Source: Anaerolineae bacterium (GTDB lineage Bacteria > Chloroflexota > Anaerolineae > Anaerolineales > Anaerolineaceae). From it: a stretch of 64,000 nt of DNA. How positions within the stretch are numbered: position 1 is the first letter of the stretch; every line of letters begins with the position of its first letter. The stretch lies in NCBI GenBank assembly GCA_013178295.1, contig JABLWW010000005.1, positions 182,956-246,955 on the forward strand, given 5' to 3'. The translations under genes were made by a program, and so were the position numbers. Positions 53,928-62,782 of this stretch are shown piece by piece. The notes under the pieces were generated by a model that was not told where the DNA came from, made no database searches, and worked only from the letters and a program-made list of their open reading frames with translations.

Positions 53928-54689
53928 ATGGAAGAGAGATTGCAAAAGATTATGGCGCGCGCCGGGTATGGTTCGCGCCGTTCATGTGAAACGTTGATCG
54001 CCGCGGGGCGTGTGAAGGTGAATGGGATTGTGGCGTCTCTGGGCATGAAGGCTGATCTGCAACGTGATCGGATAACAGTGGATGACCGCCCACTCCCGAA
54101 GGGCGAGCCACAGATGATGTACATCGCATTGCATAAGCCACGCGGAGTTTTATCTGACGCAGACCCGAGCGAAACCCGCCCGACGGTGCATACTTTGGTG
54201 CCGTTTCAACAACATTTGTTTGCTGTTGGACGGCTAGACCTGGACAGCGAAGGGTTGATTTTGCTCACCAACGACGGTGAACTGGCGAACCGGTTGACGC
54301 ATCCGCGTTATGGGCATGAGAAAGAGTACCGTGTCCTGGTTGCAAGAAAACCGGATGAACAGCAACTGGCAATCTGGCGGCGGGGGGTGGTTCTTGAAGA
54401 TGGATATAAAACAGCGCCTGCGCACGTTGTTGTAGAGGGGGAGGCTGGCAAGGCTTGCTGGCTGCGGGTAGTTTTACGCGAGGGCAAAAAACGGCAGATA
54501 CGAGAGGTTGGCGCACGCATTGGATTGCCGGTACAGCGCATCATCCGTGTGCGCATAGGCAGCCTTCAGCTTGGAGATTTGAAACCGGGCGAATGGCGTC
54601 ATCTGAGCACCCGGGAGGTGGCTGCGTTGCGCGAAGGGGCTATTCCTGGGGCAAAGCCTGCTTCAAAGCCTGGAGCGCCTCCTCGCTGA
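53928..54689 (+). CDS. rluB: rRNA pseudouridine synthase (RsuA/RluB type)
   Basis: 253 residues. An N-terminal S4 domain (RLQKIMARAGYGSRRSCE) precedes the catalytic core with GRLDLDSEGLILLTNDGEL, where the Asp of GRLD is catalytic, and GKKRQIREVGARIG. It modifies 23S (RluB) or 16S (RsuA) rRNA; the position cannot be told from sequence alone. The C-terminal 15 residues are Pro/Ala/Lys-rich. Its last 50 bases overlap the convergent NERD-like gene, an unusually long overlap. Confidence 0.88.
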   Translation: MEERLQKIMARAGYGSRRSCETLIAAGRVKVNGIVASLGMKADLQRDRITVDDRPLPKGEPQMMYIALHKPRGVLSDADPSETRPTVHTLVPFQQHLFAVGRLDLDSEGLILLTNDGELANRLTHPRYGHEKEYRVLVARKPDEQQLAIWRRGVVLEDGYKTAPAHVVVEGEAGKACWLRVVLREGKKRQIREVGARIGLPVQRIIRVRIGSLQLGDLKPGEWRHLSTREVAALREGAIPGAKPASKPGAPPR

Positions 54690-55329
54690 TCGCGTCTGGC
54701 TTCACCTGGCGGCGGATGAACTCTTTGAGTTTGTCAACGTGCATGGTTGGATAGGGGGCATTTTCCACCTGGACTTTGGCTTTATCGCTGACGAACACAA
54801 CGGCAGCCTTTACAGGAGGCAATTGCACACCCTCTACCAGTTTTTGCAGATATTTGCTGGTTTCCTCAATATGGGCTTTGGTTTCCAGGTCGGGGCGTCC
54901 CAGAGTCTCCTGTGAAAAGAGACGCATGTAAAGACTGCGTCCGCCCTGTTTGTACCTGTTGGTCTCGCTGTCATAAGAGATGATACCCGGCTGAAAGTAG
55001 GTGGAAAGCACCCAGATTCCTGCAGGACCAATGAGCAGGTGAGGCACCTTTGTTTTATAATGGTAAAGCACAAATTTTTCCCCCAATCCTTTGAGTTTTT
55101 GGTTGAGGACTTCTACTGGTGTTGGCGAACGGACAAAACGGGTGCCAAAATAAATGCCGACCTGAGAAAGAATAAAACCCACAATCAGAGCAGTGAAGGA
55201 GTAGTTCATCGTTTCGGGCTTCCACGCCATGAAGAAGCCAACTGCCAAAACAGCCAGACTGGAGAACGTGGCGACCTGCCCGATCTTCTTGTTGCGGTTG
55301 ATTAGACCTTCATTGGTGACAATTTTCAT
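54640..55329 (-). CDS. NERD-like membrane protein
   Basis: 229 residues from ATG 55329, preceded by GGAGG. Two membrane helices (about residues 18-60) and a soluble domain with LLIGPAGIWVLST and LGEKFVLYHY, resembling nuclease-related (NERD) domains; the catalytic E-x-K pair is not evident. A frame reaching 55482 adds 51 poorly composed residues. It lies 16 bases after plsX on the same strand and overlaps rluB by 50 bases. Function not known. Confidence 0.65.
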   Translation of the reverse strand: MKIVTNEGLINRNKKIGQVATFSSLAVLAVGFFMAWKPETMNYSFTALIVGFILSQVGIYFGTRFVRSPTPVEVLNQKLKGLGEKFVLYHYKTKVPHLLIGPAGIWVLSTYFQPGIISYDSETNRYKQGGRSLYMRLFSQETLGRPDLETKAHIEETSKYLQKLVEGVQLPPVKAAVVFVSDKAKVQVENAPYPTMHVDKLKEFIRRQVKPDAISEEALQALKQALPQE

Positions 55330-55345
55330 TTGTATATCCTCCCGG

Positions 55346-56341
55346 CTAAGCCAGTTGTTCTTTGATTGCCTGCCGCATCGAATCCAGCAGGTTGTTTTGG
55401 ATTGCCCATTGTGCCAGCAGGACGGCGCTGACCATAGCGCGGGCATCGGAACGACCATGTCCGACGAACACCAGACCGTCAATCCCTAGCAGCGGCGCGG
55501 CGCCGACTTCAGAGGGATCGAGCATTTTCTTGATTTTGCCAAAGGCAGGTTTTGCAAGCAGTGCGCCCAGCTTTGTGCGCGTTGTGGCGGTCAATTCCTC
55601 TTTGAGCACGTCGGTGATAAGCTTGGCAACCGACTCGCTGGCTTTGAGAAGGACATTTCCTGTGAACCCATCGGTGACAACCACGTCTGCGTGTCCGCCA
55701 AAAAGCTCCTTTGCTTCCACATTGCCAATGAAGTTGAGGTTGCATTCTTTGAGAAGCGGGTGGGTGTTGCGGGTCAACTCATTGCCTTTGCCGGGTTCTT
55801 CGCCGTTTGCCAGCAGACCGACACGCGGGTTGGGGAGATTGAGCACCTTTTGCGCATACACGCTGCCCATGATGGCAAACTGGACGAGGAAATCGGGACG
55901 GCAGTCGGCATTTGCTCCAATATCAAGAACGACACAACGTCCGTTTTTGACCGGAAAGATTGCCGATAGCGCCGGGCGCTGCACGCCTGGCAGTCGCCCA
56001 AGCACACGCAAGGCGTTGAACATGGCGCTGCCGGTGTTGCCTGCGGTGACAAAAGCCTGCGCTTCCCCTTTCTTGACGAGGTCAAGACCAATTGCCATTG
56101 AGTTTTTGCGCTTTTTGAGCGAACTTTCGACCGCTTTTTCGCCCATTTCCAGCACATCTGGGGCGTGGATAAGACGCACAGCGACATTGTTTGGGTTGAC
56201 CGCTTTGAGCCGCGGTTCGACAATTTCCTGATTGCCTACCAGGATGAGGTCAATCCCATGCTTTTCGACCAGTTCAACAGCCGCCTGCACTTCGGGCTCG
56301 GGGTATTTGTCGCTCCCCATTGCATCCAGAACGATACGCAT
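55346..56341 (-). CDS. plsX: phosphate acyltransferase PlsX
   Basis: 331 residues, the usual length. IVLDAMGSDKYPEPEVQAA, TAGNTGSAM, DIGANADC, GNELT and TDGFTGNVLLKASE are the PlsX landmarks. It converts acyl-ACP to acyl-phosphate for phospholipid synthesis. A good GGAGG ribosome site lies before ATG 56341. Divergent to the tRNA-Leu gene; no plsY, fabD or fabH is adjacent in the window. Confidence 0.93.
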   Translation of the reverse strand: MRIVLDAMGSDKYPEPEVQAAVELVEKHGIDLILVGNQEIVEPRLKAVNPNNVAVRLIHAPDVLEMGEKAVESSLKKRKNSMAIGLDLVKKGEAQAFVTAGNTGSAMFNALRVLGRLPGVQRPALSAIFPVKNGRCVVLDIGANADCRPDFLVQFAIMGSVYAQKVLNLPNPRVGLLANGEEPGKGNELTRNTHPLLKECNLNFIGNVEAKELFGGHADVVVTDGFTGNVLLKASESVAKLITDVLKEELTATTRTKLGALLAKPAFGKIKKMLDPSEVGAAPLLGIDGLVFVGHGRSDARAMVSAVLLAQWAIQNNLLDSMRQAIKEQLA

Positions 56342-56357
56342 CTAGTCCTCCTTTTAC

Positions 56358-56385
56358 TTGACAATAAAGCATTGGCAGTTATAAT
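56358..56385 (+). promoter_or_regulatory. consensus sigma-70 promoter of the tRNA gene
   Basis: TTGACA (56358-56363), a 16-base spacer and TATAAT (56380-56385): both hexamers are perfect consensus. Predicted transcription start 56392, six bases before the mature tRNA. Confidence 0.85.
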
Positions 56386-56397
56386 TACTTTACTTGT

Positions 56398-56479
56398 GCG
56401 CTGGTGCTGGAACTGGCAGACAGGCATGGTTGAGGGCCATGTGCCGAGAGGCGTGGGGGTTCAACTCCCCCCCAGCGCA
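56398..56479 (+). tRNA. tRNA-Leu(GAG)
   Basis: Acceptor GCGCTGG pairs fully with CCAGCGC and is followed by discriminator A. The anticodon arm CATGG-TTGAGGG-CCATG gives anticodon GAG (codons CUC/CUU). A long variable arm (TGCC-GAGA-GGCG) is typical of class II Leu tRNA, and the T-arm is GGGGG-TTCAACT-CCCCC. The terminal CCA is not encoded: CC is followed by T. Confidence 0.95.
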
Positions 56480-56483
56480 CCTG

Positions 56484-56506
56484 AAAACCGCTGTGAGGCG
56501 GTTTTT
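56484..56506. terminator. bidirectional hairpin terminator
   Basis: AAAACCGC-TGTGAG-GCGGTTTT followed by one more T on the plus strand (after the tRNA); read on the minus strand the stem also ends in TTTT, four bases after the polyprenyl synthase stop. Confidence 0.8.
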
Positions 56507-56510
56507 CTGT

Positions 56511-57482
56511 TTAAAAAGTGCGGTCAACAATATAATGTGATAATTCTTCCAGTGCCTGACGGTGCGGCGAGGCGGGGTAGCGCTTGAGGATATCCATACC
56601 ATAATTCACGAGCTTGTGCGCTTCTTGATGGGCGGCTGCAATAGCAATGCTACTGCGGATGGCGGAAATCAGGGTCTCGATTTCGGGGTTTTCGGTGTGC
56701 AGGTTGTTTGAGAGGAAGGCTTTGACCAGTTGGTTTTCTGCATTCTCTTCAAAGTATAGCAAAGCAGGGAGTGTGACCAATCCCTGACGCAGGTCGCTGC
56801 CGATGGGTTTGCCCAGCGTGTTTTCATCGGCGGTGAAGTCAAGGATGTCATCAATGATCTGAAAAGCCATGCCGATGGCGCGCCCAAAGGCAGCCATGTT
56901 TTGGATGGTGTCCTCGTTCACGGGGCTGATCATGGCAGCGGTGCAGGCGGCTGTTTCAAAGAGCGAACCGGTTTTAGCGTAGATACGCCGGTCATAGTCG
57001 GCGCGGTTATGGATGGTGCGGTTGATCAGCAACTGCTCCACCTCACCGCCGACGATGCGGATCAGCGTTTCGGAAAACATTTTGATTGCCGGGATGGACT
57101 CGGTATCAGCGGCAAGCTTGGCTGCCCGGGCAAAGAGAAGATCGCCAGCCAGGACGGTGGCTGCCGGTGTCCATTTGGCGTTGAGGGTGGGGATGCCGCG
57201 CCGCAAGAGAGCGCCGTCAATCAGGTCGTCGTGTACCAACGTTGCGTTATGCAGCAGCTCGATGGCGGCAGCCATGGTGATAAGACGCTCACGCGGGGCG
57301 TTCAACATACTGCCGACCAGCAGGGACACGCTTGGGCGGATGCGTTTTCCGCCGGCTGCGATGACAAGCTCCAGCGCTGAACGCATTTCGGGAGGGTCGC
57401 CTGTCATCGGGGCGCGCATCAGCGCCTCGACGGATTGGATGTCATCTTCTATGAGGGCGGTAAAATGGGGCAGTGAACTCAA
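56511..57482 (-). CDS. polyprenyl diphosphate synthase
   Basis: 323 residues from TTG 57482, which overlaps the tatD stop as TTGA and follows GGAGAG; TTG 57494 is an alternative. GGKRIRP, the first Asp-rich motif LVHDDLID, GDLLFARA and the second motif IIDDILDF are complete for a trans-isoprenyl diphosphate synthase. Residues before the first motif suggest a medium- to long-chain product for quinones or lipid carriers, not certain. The hairpin at 56484-56506 terminates it. Confidence 0.9.
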   Translation of the reverse strand: MSSLPHFTALIEDDIQSVEALMRAPMTGDPPEMRSALELVIAAGGKRIRPSVSLLVGSMLNAPRERLITMAAAIELLHNATLVHDDLIDGALLRRGIPTLNAKWTPAATVLAGDLLFARAAKLAADTESIPAIKMFSETLIRIVGGEVEQLLINRTIHNRADYDRRIYAKTGSLFETAACTAAMISPVNEDTIQNMAAFGRAIGMAFQIIDDILDFTADENTLGKPIGSDLRQGLVTLPALLYFEENAENQLVKAFLSNNLHTENPEIETLISAIRSSIAIAAAHQEAHKLVNYGMDILKRYPASPHRQALEELSHYIVDRTF

Positions 57483-58282
57483 AGGTCTCTCCAATTAAAT
57501 AAGCGATTGGCGTTGCTGGAGGTTGTGTGTTCTACCTCCTGCAGGGAGGTCTGCCTGAGATGGGCAATTTTTTGGGCGATATAGGTCAAATAAGCAGGTT
57601 CATTGCGTTGCCCGCGGTGTGGGTAGGGGGTCAGAAATGGGGCATCGGTTTCGAGCAGAAGGGCGTCAAGGGGGGCGCGCACAGCGACAGCCTGACGCAC
57701 AGCGGCGTTTTGATATGTGATGACGCCGCCGACGCCAATGCAAAAGCCGCAGCGGGTTACCTCCAGCGCATTGTCCACGTTTCCCTCAAAGGCGTGAAAA
57801 ACGCCAGGCGAATGCGTCAGCGGGGAGGCTTGGCGGCGCAGTTCTTCCTGCCATGTGGTGATAATGCTCCACAAGTCGGCAAAGGCTTGGCGGCTGTGCA
57901 GGATGATGGGTTTGTTTATCTGCGCGGCAAGCTCAAGCTGAGCGTGGAGTGCCTGTTTTTGCTGCTCGGGTGTGCTGTGTTTGCGGTAGTAATCCAGCCC
58001 GATTTCGCCAATGGCGGCAACACGCGGATGGCGCGCCAGTTCCTCAAGCTGACGGAGGCTATTTGCGTCCCAGGTATGGGCGTCGTTGGGGTGAATTCCC
58101 ACAGCGGCGTAGATGAAAGGGTATCGCTCTGCCATTTCAACCGCCTGATAACTGGTTGGAAGGTCTGAACCCGGCACAAGGATGCGGCTGACGCCTGCCT
58201 GACTGGCGCGCTGCAACACTTCGTTCAGGTCATCGGCAAAGGTGTTAAAGTTCAGATGGCAGTGGGTGTCAATCAGGGTCAC
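57479..58282 (-). CDS. tatD: TatD family metal-dependent hydrolase
   Basis: 267 residues from GTG 58282. DTHCHLNF (His7 and His9 metal ligands), GEIGLDYYR, ILHSRQA, HAFEG and LLETDAPFLTP are the family's metal-site landmarks. These enzymes are 3'-5' DNases or deacylases in DNA repair and D-amino-acid clearance. Three bases after the phosphohexomutase stop and overlapping the polyprenyl synthase start, so the three are coupled. Confidence 0.9.
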   Translation of the reverse strand: MTLIDTHCHLNFNTFADDLNEVLQRASQAGVSRILVPGSDLPTSYQAVEMAERYPFIYAAVGIHPNDAHTWDANSLRQLEELARHPRVAAIGEIGLDYYRKHSTPEQQKQALHAQLELAAQINKPIILHSRQAFADLWSIITTWQEELRRQASPLTHSPGVFHAFEGNVDNALEVTRCGFCIGVGGVITYQNAAVRQAVAVRAPLDALLLETDAPFLTPYPHRGQRNEPAYLTYIAQKIAHLRQTSLQEVEHTTSSNANRLFNWRDL

Positions 58283-58285
58283 GTA

Positions 58286-59707
58286 TCACTCTAAACCTGC
58301 AATACGCAAGCCGTCTTGTAAGATAGCCTGAACGCGCTCTTTGTGGGTGGTTTCACAGTAGACGCGCATCATCGGTTCAGTGCCCGAAAAGCGGATCAAC
58401 ATCCATCCTCCATCTTCCAGCCCGAATTTGAAGCCGTCCATTGTGTTAAGACCGGTTACCTTCAGCCCGCCAATAGTTTGAGGTTTGGCATCGAGTATGC
58501 GCTGTTCGCGGCTGCGGCGGTCGCCGGAGAAGGAGCGGTCAACGCGATCGTAGTAGTGGGCGCCAATTTTGCTGTACAGCAGGTCAATCAGTTCGGAGGG
58601 TTTGCGGTTGAGACGCACCATCATGTCGAGGATGTACAGCCCAGCCAGGATGCCGTCGCGCTCGGGGACGTTGCCGCGGAAGGCAAACCCGCCGGATTCT
58701 TCGCCGCCGATGAGTGCATTGGTCTCGGTCATTTTGGGGGCTACATACTTAAAGCCCACGCCGGTTTCATAGACCGGGACGTTATAGAGCTTGCCCAGTT
58801 TTTCGAGCATGCCGGTGGTGGAAAGGGTCTTGACGATTGGGCCTCTTTCGCCGCGTACTTCCAGCAGGTAATACGCCAGCAGCGCATACACCTGCAGCTG
58901 GTTGACAAACTCGCCTTTTTCGCTCCCCACGCCGACGCGGTCGGCATCGCCATCGGTGATGAGCAAGACGTCTGCGCCCAATTCCACAGTTTTCTTTAAC
59001 CCCACGTTGATGTTGGGCGGAATCGGTTCGGGGCGTTTCATCTCTGGGAAGATGGGGTTGCGCTCGTTGTGTATTTCGATGATCTGGGTCTTTCCCCCGC
59101 TGAGCAGTTGGGTGAACCAACCAGCGCCGTTACCCCACATGCTGTCCACAACGATTTTCAGCCCCGCATTGCGGATGGGGGTGAGGTCAATTAGACGCTG
59201 AATGTGCTCGATGTAGCGCGGTGCCGGATCAAAATATTGGAGCAGTCCCTGCGCTTCGGCCTCTTTGGCGGCGAGGTGCGTCACCTGTTCGGCAGACTGC
59301 GGGATGAGCGATTCGATTTCCACCAGCCCCTGCGGGTCAATTGCTCCGCCGGTCTCATTGCGCACCTTGAAACCGTTGTCGGCAGGCGGGTTGTGCGAGG
59401 CGGTGATGTTGACTGCCCCAACGGCTTTTTTGTCGGTTACCGAAAAAGCAATCACCGGGGTGGGGGTGGCTTTATCGGTCAGATAGACGCACAGCCCATT
59501 GCCTGCCAGCACTTCGGCGGCTGCCAGGGCAAAGTTTTCGGACTGAAAGCGTTTGTCGTAGCCAATGACGACCCATGCACCCTGTTTGCCGTGCTGGAGC
59601 AGGTAGCTGGCAAAGCCCTGCGCACAGCGGCGGACGTTATCGAAGGTGTAATCTTCGGCAATGGTGGCGCGCCACCCATCCGTGCCAAAGCGTATCGTAT
59701 ATGTCAT
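58286..59707 (-). CDS. phosphoglucomutase/phosphomannomutase
   Basis: 473 residues. The phosphoserine loop TASHNP is at 102-107 with Ser104, the metal loop reads DGDADR, the sugar-binding loop GEESGG and the phosphate-binding loop RFSGTEP. FGTDGWR at the N-terminus is typical. It interconverts hexose 1- and 6-phosphates, feeding the sugar-nucleotide pathways seen elsewhere in the window. GGAGGT precedes ATG 59707 and an extended -10 box lies 36 bases upstream. Confidence 0.92.
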   Translation of the reverse strand: MTYTIRFGTDGWRATIAEDYTFDNVRRCAQGFASYLLQHGKQGAWVVIGYDKRFQSENFALAAAEVLAGNGLCVYLTDKATPTPVIAFSVTDKKAVGAVNITASHNPPADNGFKVRNETGGAIDPQGLVEIESLIPQSAEQVTHLAAKEAEAQGLLQYFDPAPRYIEHIQRLIDLTPIRNAGLKIVVDSMWGNGAGWFTQLLSGGKTQIIEIHNERNPIFPEMKRPEPIPPNINVGLKKTVELGADVLLITDGDADRVGVGSEKGEFVNQLQVYALLAYYLLEVRGERGPIVKTLSTTGMLEKLGKLYNVPVYETGVGFKYVAPKMTETNALIGGEESGGFAFRGNVPERDGILAGLYILDMMVRLNRKPSELIDLLYSKIGAHYYDRVDRSFSGDRRSREQRILDAKPQTIGGLKVTGLNTMDGFKFGLEDGGWMLIRFSGTEPMMRVYCETTHKERVQAILQDGLRIAGLE

Positions 59708-59742
59708 GAATTAGACCTCCGCTTCATGGAATCAATGGAGGT

Positions 59743-59751
59743 ATTATATCA
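59743..59751 (-). promoter_or_regulatory. extended -10 promoter of the phosphohexomutase operon
   Basis: Minus-strand TGA-TATAAT. Predicted transcription start near 59736, leader about 29 bases holding a GGAGGT ribosome site. Confidence 0.55.
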
Positions 59752-59779
59752 GGGTTTAAGGCAAGTGGGGCTGCTGCGG

Positions 59780-60898
59780 TTAATCTCCCAGTGATCCGAC
59801 GCGGCGTGCCATCTCGATCCATGGGTGGTTGACCGGCACGGTGCGCCGTTTGCCGACCACATCTTCCAGCGGCACGGGGGCGGTGGCGTCGCTGCGCGCA
59901 GCAACCATGATGCCCTTTTTGCCCTGGGCGATGAGTTCCGCCGCGGCGGAGCCCAGCCGCGTTGCCAGCAGTCGGTCGCCTGCTGAAGGTGTGCCGCCGC
60001 GCTGGACGTAGCCGAGGATCGTCACACGCGATTCAAGCCCGGTCAGCGCTTCCAACTGGGATGCCAGGCGCATGGTGTTGCCAACACGGTAGGTCTGAAA
60101 TTCGAGCAGGCGCTGACGTGCCTGTTCTTTATCCTCTTTGCTCTTGGCGTTTTCTTTGTCTTCCAGCAGGGCGTTCCATTTCTTTGCGTCCTCGATGGAC
60201 AGGGCACCTTCGGAGACAGCGACGATGCTAAAGCGCTTGCCGCCGCGGCTGCGGCGCAGGATGGCTTCGGCAACCTGCCTGACGTCGTAGGGGATCTCGG
60301 GGATGAGGATGACATCTGCGCCCCCGGCGATGCCAGCGCCCAGCGCCAGCCAGCCGGTGTTGTGCCCCATCAGTTCGACAACGATGATGCGGTGATGGCT
60401 GTGGGCAGTGCTGTGCAGACGGTCAATGGCTTCGGTGGCGACCCCCAGAGCGGTGTCAAAACCAAGCGTGACGTCGGTCATTGCCACGTCGTTGTCAATG
60501 GATTTGGGCAGGGTGATGATGTTCAGCCCTTTTTGCATGAGCAGATAGGCGTTTTTCTGCGTACCGCCGCCGCCGATGCACACCAGCACGTCGAGATGAT
60601 GACGGTTGTAGGTATCCACCATGGCATCGGTCATATCGAGCAGTTTGCCGCCAACGGGCATGTTGTTGGGCTTGTCGCGGCTGGTGCCCAGAATGGTGCC
60701 CCCGGCGGTGAGGATGCCGGAAAGGACGCCCTCATCCAGGACGATGGTGCGATCCTGCATCAGCCCGCGGAAGCCGTCAAAGAAGCCGATGATGTGCATA
60801 TCATAAGTCGAATGGGCAGATTTTCCCAGTGCCCGCAGGGCGGCGTTCAGGCCGGGGGTATCGCCGCCAGCGGTCAGAACACCAACATAATGGGTCAT
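59780..60898 (-). CDS. 6-phosphofructokinase, second paralogue (GGGG-type)
   Basis: 372 residues, GAGGAGG before ATG 60898. [17 protein letters not shown] and [14 protein letters not shown] follow the PfkA family. The donor-site motif is GGGGT (109-113) with PKSIDND (Lys132). Gly at the position of E. coli Gly104 suggests ATP use, whereas Lys132 is shared with PPi enzymes; the Mg-binding Asp103 equivalent is also Gly. It differs clearly from the GGDDT enzyme at 43729, so the cell carries two PFK types. Confidence 0.87.
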   Translation of the reverse strand: MTHYVGVLTAGGDTPGLNAALRALGKSAHSTYDMHIIGFFDGFRGLMQDRTIVLDEGVLSGILTAGGTILGTSRDKPNNMPVGGKLLDMTDAMVDTYNRHHLDVLVCIGGGGTQKNAYLLMQKGLNIITLPKSIDNDVAMTDVTLGFDTALGVATEAIDRLHSTAHSHHRIIVVELMGHNTGWLALGAGIAGGADVILIPEIPYDVRQVAEAILRRSRGGKRFSIVAVSEGALSIEDAKKWNALLEDKENAKSKEDKEQARQRLLEFQTYRVGNTMRLASQLEALTGLESRVTILGYVQRGGTPSAGDRLLATRLGSAAAELIAQGKKGIMVAARSDATAPVPLEDVVGKRRTVPVNHPWIEMARRVGSLGD

Positions 60899-60990
60899 TT
60901 TTGCCTCCTCGCGCCGAATTTTTTTATTACTATATCACATTTGGACAGGCGGCGTGTACCTGTGGTGCATAATTTGCGTGCGGAGGATGA

Positions 60991-61332
60991 TTGCCTGACA
61001 GAAAAAGCGCAGGCAAGCGGAAGATTGAGGCGCAGCTTGGATTATCCGCCCTCTGGCTGTGGCTGCTGCTGTTTCACCCCGCGGCCTGGATGGTCTGTTG
61101 GCTTGGCTTCAGCATGCGGCAGGGGGTCGCTGGCGAAGCGGATGTGTACGCCATTGCGGGATTAGCCTGCGTTCTGCCCTGGCAGGCACAGGCGGCGGCA
61201 ATGTTGGGGCTGGAACTCTGGCGGCGGTGGTGGAGCTATCGCAAACTTCCAGGCTATATGCCTGCCTTACCCGGTTTGCTCTTGGGTGCGTTCGGATACT
61301 GGCTGGTCAGGGTTGTGCTGCTGGAGACGTAG
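60991..61332 (+). CDS. small membrane protein, function unknown
   Basis: 113 residues from TTG 60991, with GGAGG five bases upstream. Three hydrophobic segments (about residues 20-40, 50-70 and 90-110) with Trp-rich boundaries (ALWLWLLLFHPAAWM, WRRWWSYRKLPGY). The start is positively charged, so the N-terminus is probably cytoplasmic. No family recognised. Transcribed away from the PFK gene; a CATAAT element lies upstream. Confidence 0.6.
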   Translation: MPDRKSAGKRKIEAQLGLSALWLWLLLFHPAAWMVCWLGFSMRQGVAGEADVYAIAGLACVLPWQAQAAAMLGLELWRRWWSYRKLPGYMPALPGLLLGAFGYWLVRVVLLET

Positions 61333-61520
61333 AATGTCCAGGATGAGAGAGAGCAAGCGGTAGTTTGTGGGGCCGAACGGGGAGACCACGGCCCCTGTCA
61401 CCTAAAGTCGACAGTCCCTGCCTGTCAATTTTTATGGCTTATGAGCCCATTCGCGCGACGGTGTGGCAGTGCAGCGCTTTCTGCGCGAGCTGATTTTTGG
61501 CAAATAAAGCCGATAATTCT
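61333..61520 (+). other. intergenic stretch with hairpins and a possible gene-end remnant
   Basis: GGGGCCG and CGGCCCC (near 61368-61398) can pair as a seven-base stem, and GACAG/CTGTC (near 61409-61426) as a five-base stem. The frame at 61445-61507 reads AHSRDGVAVQRFLRELIFGK before TAA and is preceded by TGA; its composition looks like a real C-terminus. It may be the tail of a decayed gene or chance. No known riboswitch pattern was recognised. Confidence 0.3.
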
Positions 61521-61557
61521 AACCCTGAAGGTTCAAATGACCTTCAGGGTTTTTTTT
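61521..61557 (+). terminator. strong rho-independent terminator
   Basis: AACCCTGAAGGT, loop TCAAATG, ACCTTCAGGGTT: a perfect 12-pair stem followed by six more T. It reads on the plus strand only. It ends either the small membrane gene's transcript with a 190-base 3' tail or a separate RNA. Confidence 0.88.
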
Positions 61558-61668
61558 GCCCCGTGTAAAATGACACCGTCGTCTTTCAGTGGTTTTTGCG
61601 CTGGTTGGGCATCTAATTGTCTGAATCGAATTGCACTCATAACTTTTAGCACACTTTGCTCAAATTCT

Positions 61669-61731
61669 TTATCGTCCCTCGAGGTCAGTTTGTGGAAACT
61701 GAAATAGAACGACTTGCCCGGCTTTTTTCAT
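61669..61731 (-). pseudogene. MazF/PemK-like toxin, truncated to 20 codons
   Basis: ATG 61731 overlaps the stop of the DUF2281 gene (ATGA) and reads MKKAGQVVLFQFPQTDLEGR before TAA at 61671-61669. This is the N-terminal strand of MazF/PemK ribonuclease toxins, where GQVVLFxFPQTDL is typical. The rest of the roughly 110-residue toxin is absent; the frame after the stop does not resume recognisable MazF sequence. So the toxin is inactive. Confidence 0.65.
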
Positions 61732-61940
61732 GCAAAGGCTGCCTTTATATCTGAAGAGCTATACAAAGCAGGTTCATCTTCCATGTCTCGCATTGCTGAT
61801 GACAGTGAGAAAAAAGCCCAGTCCTGCTTTTCCTGTTGTTCAGCCTTTGTAAGCAAGTACTGAATAAAGTCGAACAACTCCTCCTGGAATGAGTGGGGAA
61901 GTTTGCAGGCGTATTGGTAAATTTTCTCATCAAGCGTCAC
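61728..61940 (-). CDS. DUF2281-like antitoxin
   Basis: 70 residues from GTG 61940, which follows GGAG. LDEKIYQYACKLPHSFQEELFDFIQYLL is the pattern of DUF2281 proteins (helical, LPxxxQxEVLDFIxxLL), found as type II antitoxins, commonly upstream of a MazF or VapC gene. The C-terminus ends YSSSDIKAAFA, near the family's SLxDIKxxW tail. Its partner toxin is cut short directly behind it. Why an intact antitoxin is kept is not clear. Confidence 0.7.
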   Translation of the reverse strand: MTLDEKIYQYACKLPHSFQEELFDFIQYLLTKAEQQEKQDWAFFSLSSAMRDMEDEPALYSSSDIKAAFA

Positions 61941-62062
61941 GACTTACTCCATCATTTGTTAGGCGTACACTACTTACCTTGATTTTATATCAATAAGGCA
62001 AAACTCACCAGCACACCGCGTTAGTTTACATAAAATGTTAGCAAGTCTAGCGGTATGTGATC

Positions 62063-62245
62063 TCCGAATTCCACGTGCCATCCTCGCTGGCTGTGACGCT
62101 GGTCGAACCCAGGTGGTCATCCAGCATCCAGTGCAGGGTGTCCGTCTCATCTTGGATGGTGCGCACCGCCACAAACTGCCTCCCTAGCGTGTCATACTTA
62201 TGTATTGTATCATCGTTCTGCTGGTAGTGCCTGCCTGGGTAGTAG
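62063..62245 (-). repeat. copy A of an Rhs core segment (relic)
   Basis: 183 bases that align without gaps to 63687-63869, with about nine mismatches by hand count. Translated on the minus strand it reads YYPGRHYQQNDDTIHKYDTL and on to TASEDGTWNSEITYR followed by a stop. It starts six bases after the stop of the small secreted-protein gene and has no start of its own, so it is a fragment. Confidence 0.85.
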
Positions 62246-62251
62246 ATGGAA

Positions 62252-62773
62252 TTACTTGCAGTCTGGTATCCACTCCAAACAACCAGTTTTCCTAAACTGC
62301 TTATGCGCTTCATCTGGCGTTTGCCAATCGGGGTCTCCAACGCCCAACGTTTGAATATATTTGTGAAACTCTTCTTCTGTGTGAAAACCCTTTGAGATTT
62401 CCTTATCCGGAATCATGACGAACCAATGATAGTAATTATCCTGAATGTAAGCGCTAGCCTCTTTATCAACATACGAGGAATATGCCATGATGATGCCATT
62501 TTTTACGGCAAATTCTTCTAGCCCTTCAACATGACTATAAGGATAATGAATTCCTTGGTTGTCAGGAAAATCAACAATCCATAAAGCAGGGTGTAGCCCT
62601 ATTCTCCACGGAGAAGATGGGTCCCGGCGATTCACCTCGATCGGCTTGATCAGCGGAATGCGAATCGTGTCAAAGGCATCATAGCTATAAAATGGATCAG
62701 CATGTTTAACGCGTGGCATGCACAAATAGCTGAGACTGAGCAAAAGGATGAGATAAACTGCTGTTTTTTTCAC
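62252..62773 (-). CDS. small secreted protein, candidate immunity protein
   Basis: 173 residues from GTG 62773. A signal peptide MKKTAVYLILLLSLSYLC precedes a soluble domain rich in Tyr, His and Pro (IHYPYSHVEGLEEF, WIPDCK at the end). No family recognised. It starts nine bases after the Rhs stop on the same strand, the place where Rhs toxin loci encode the cognate immunity protein. A signal peptide would fit a toxin that acts outside the cytoplasm. The role is inferred from position only. Confidence 0.5.
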   Translation of the reverse strand: MKKTAVYLILLLSLSYLCMPRVKHADPFYSYDAFDTIRIPLIKPIEVNRRDPSSPWRIGLHPALWIVDFPDNQGIHYPYSHVEGLEEFAVKNGIIMAYSSYVDKEASAYIQDNYYHWFVMIPDKEISKGFHTEEEFHKYIQTLGVGDPDWQTPDEAHKQFRKTGCLEWIPDCK

Positions 62774-62782
62774 AGGTGTCTG

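Noticed and set aside
59715..59742. ACCTCC and GGAGGT could pair and hide the ribosome site of the phosphohexomutase gene.
   Set aside because: The ACCTCC arm lies between the -10 box and the predicted transcription start, so it should not be in the RNA.
61360..61430. Possible riboswitch between the small membrane gene and the terminator.
   Set aside because: The stems do not match cobalamin, guanidine, fluoride or c-di-GMP riboswitch patterns that I know, and no regulated gene follows the terminator on that strand.
61441..61707. 88-codon plus-strand frame spanning the terminator.
   Set aside because: It runs through a perfect terminator hairpin and opposite the MazF relic, and lacks a ribosome site.
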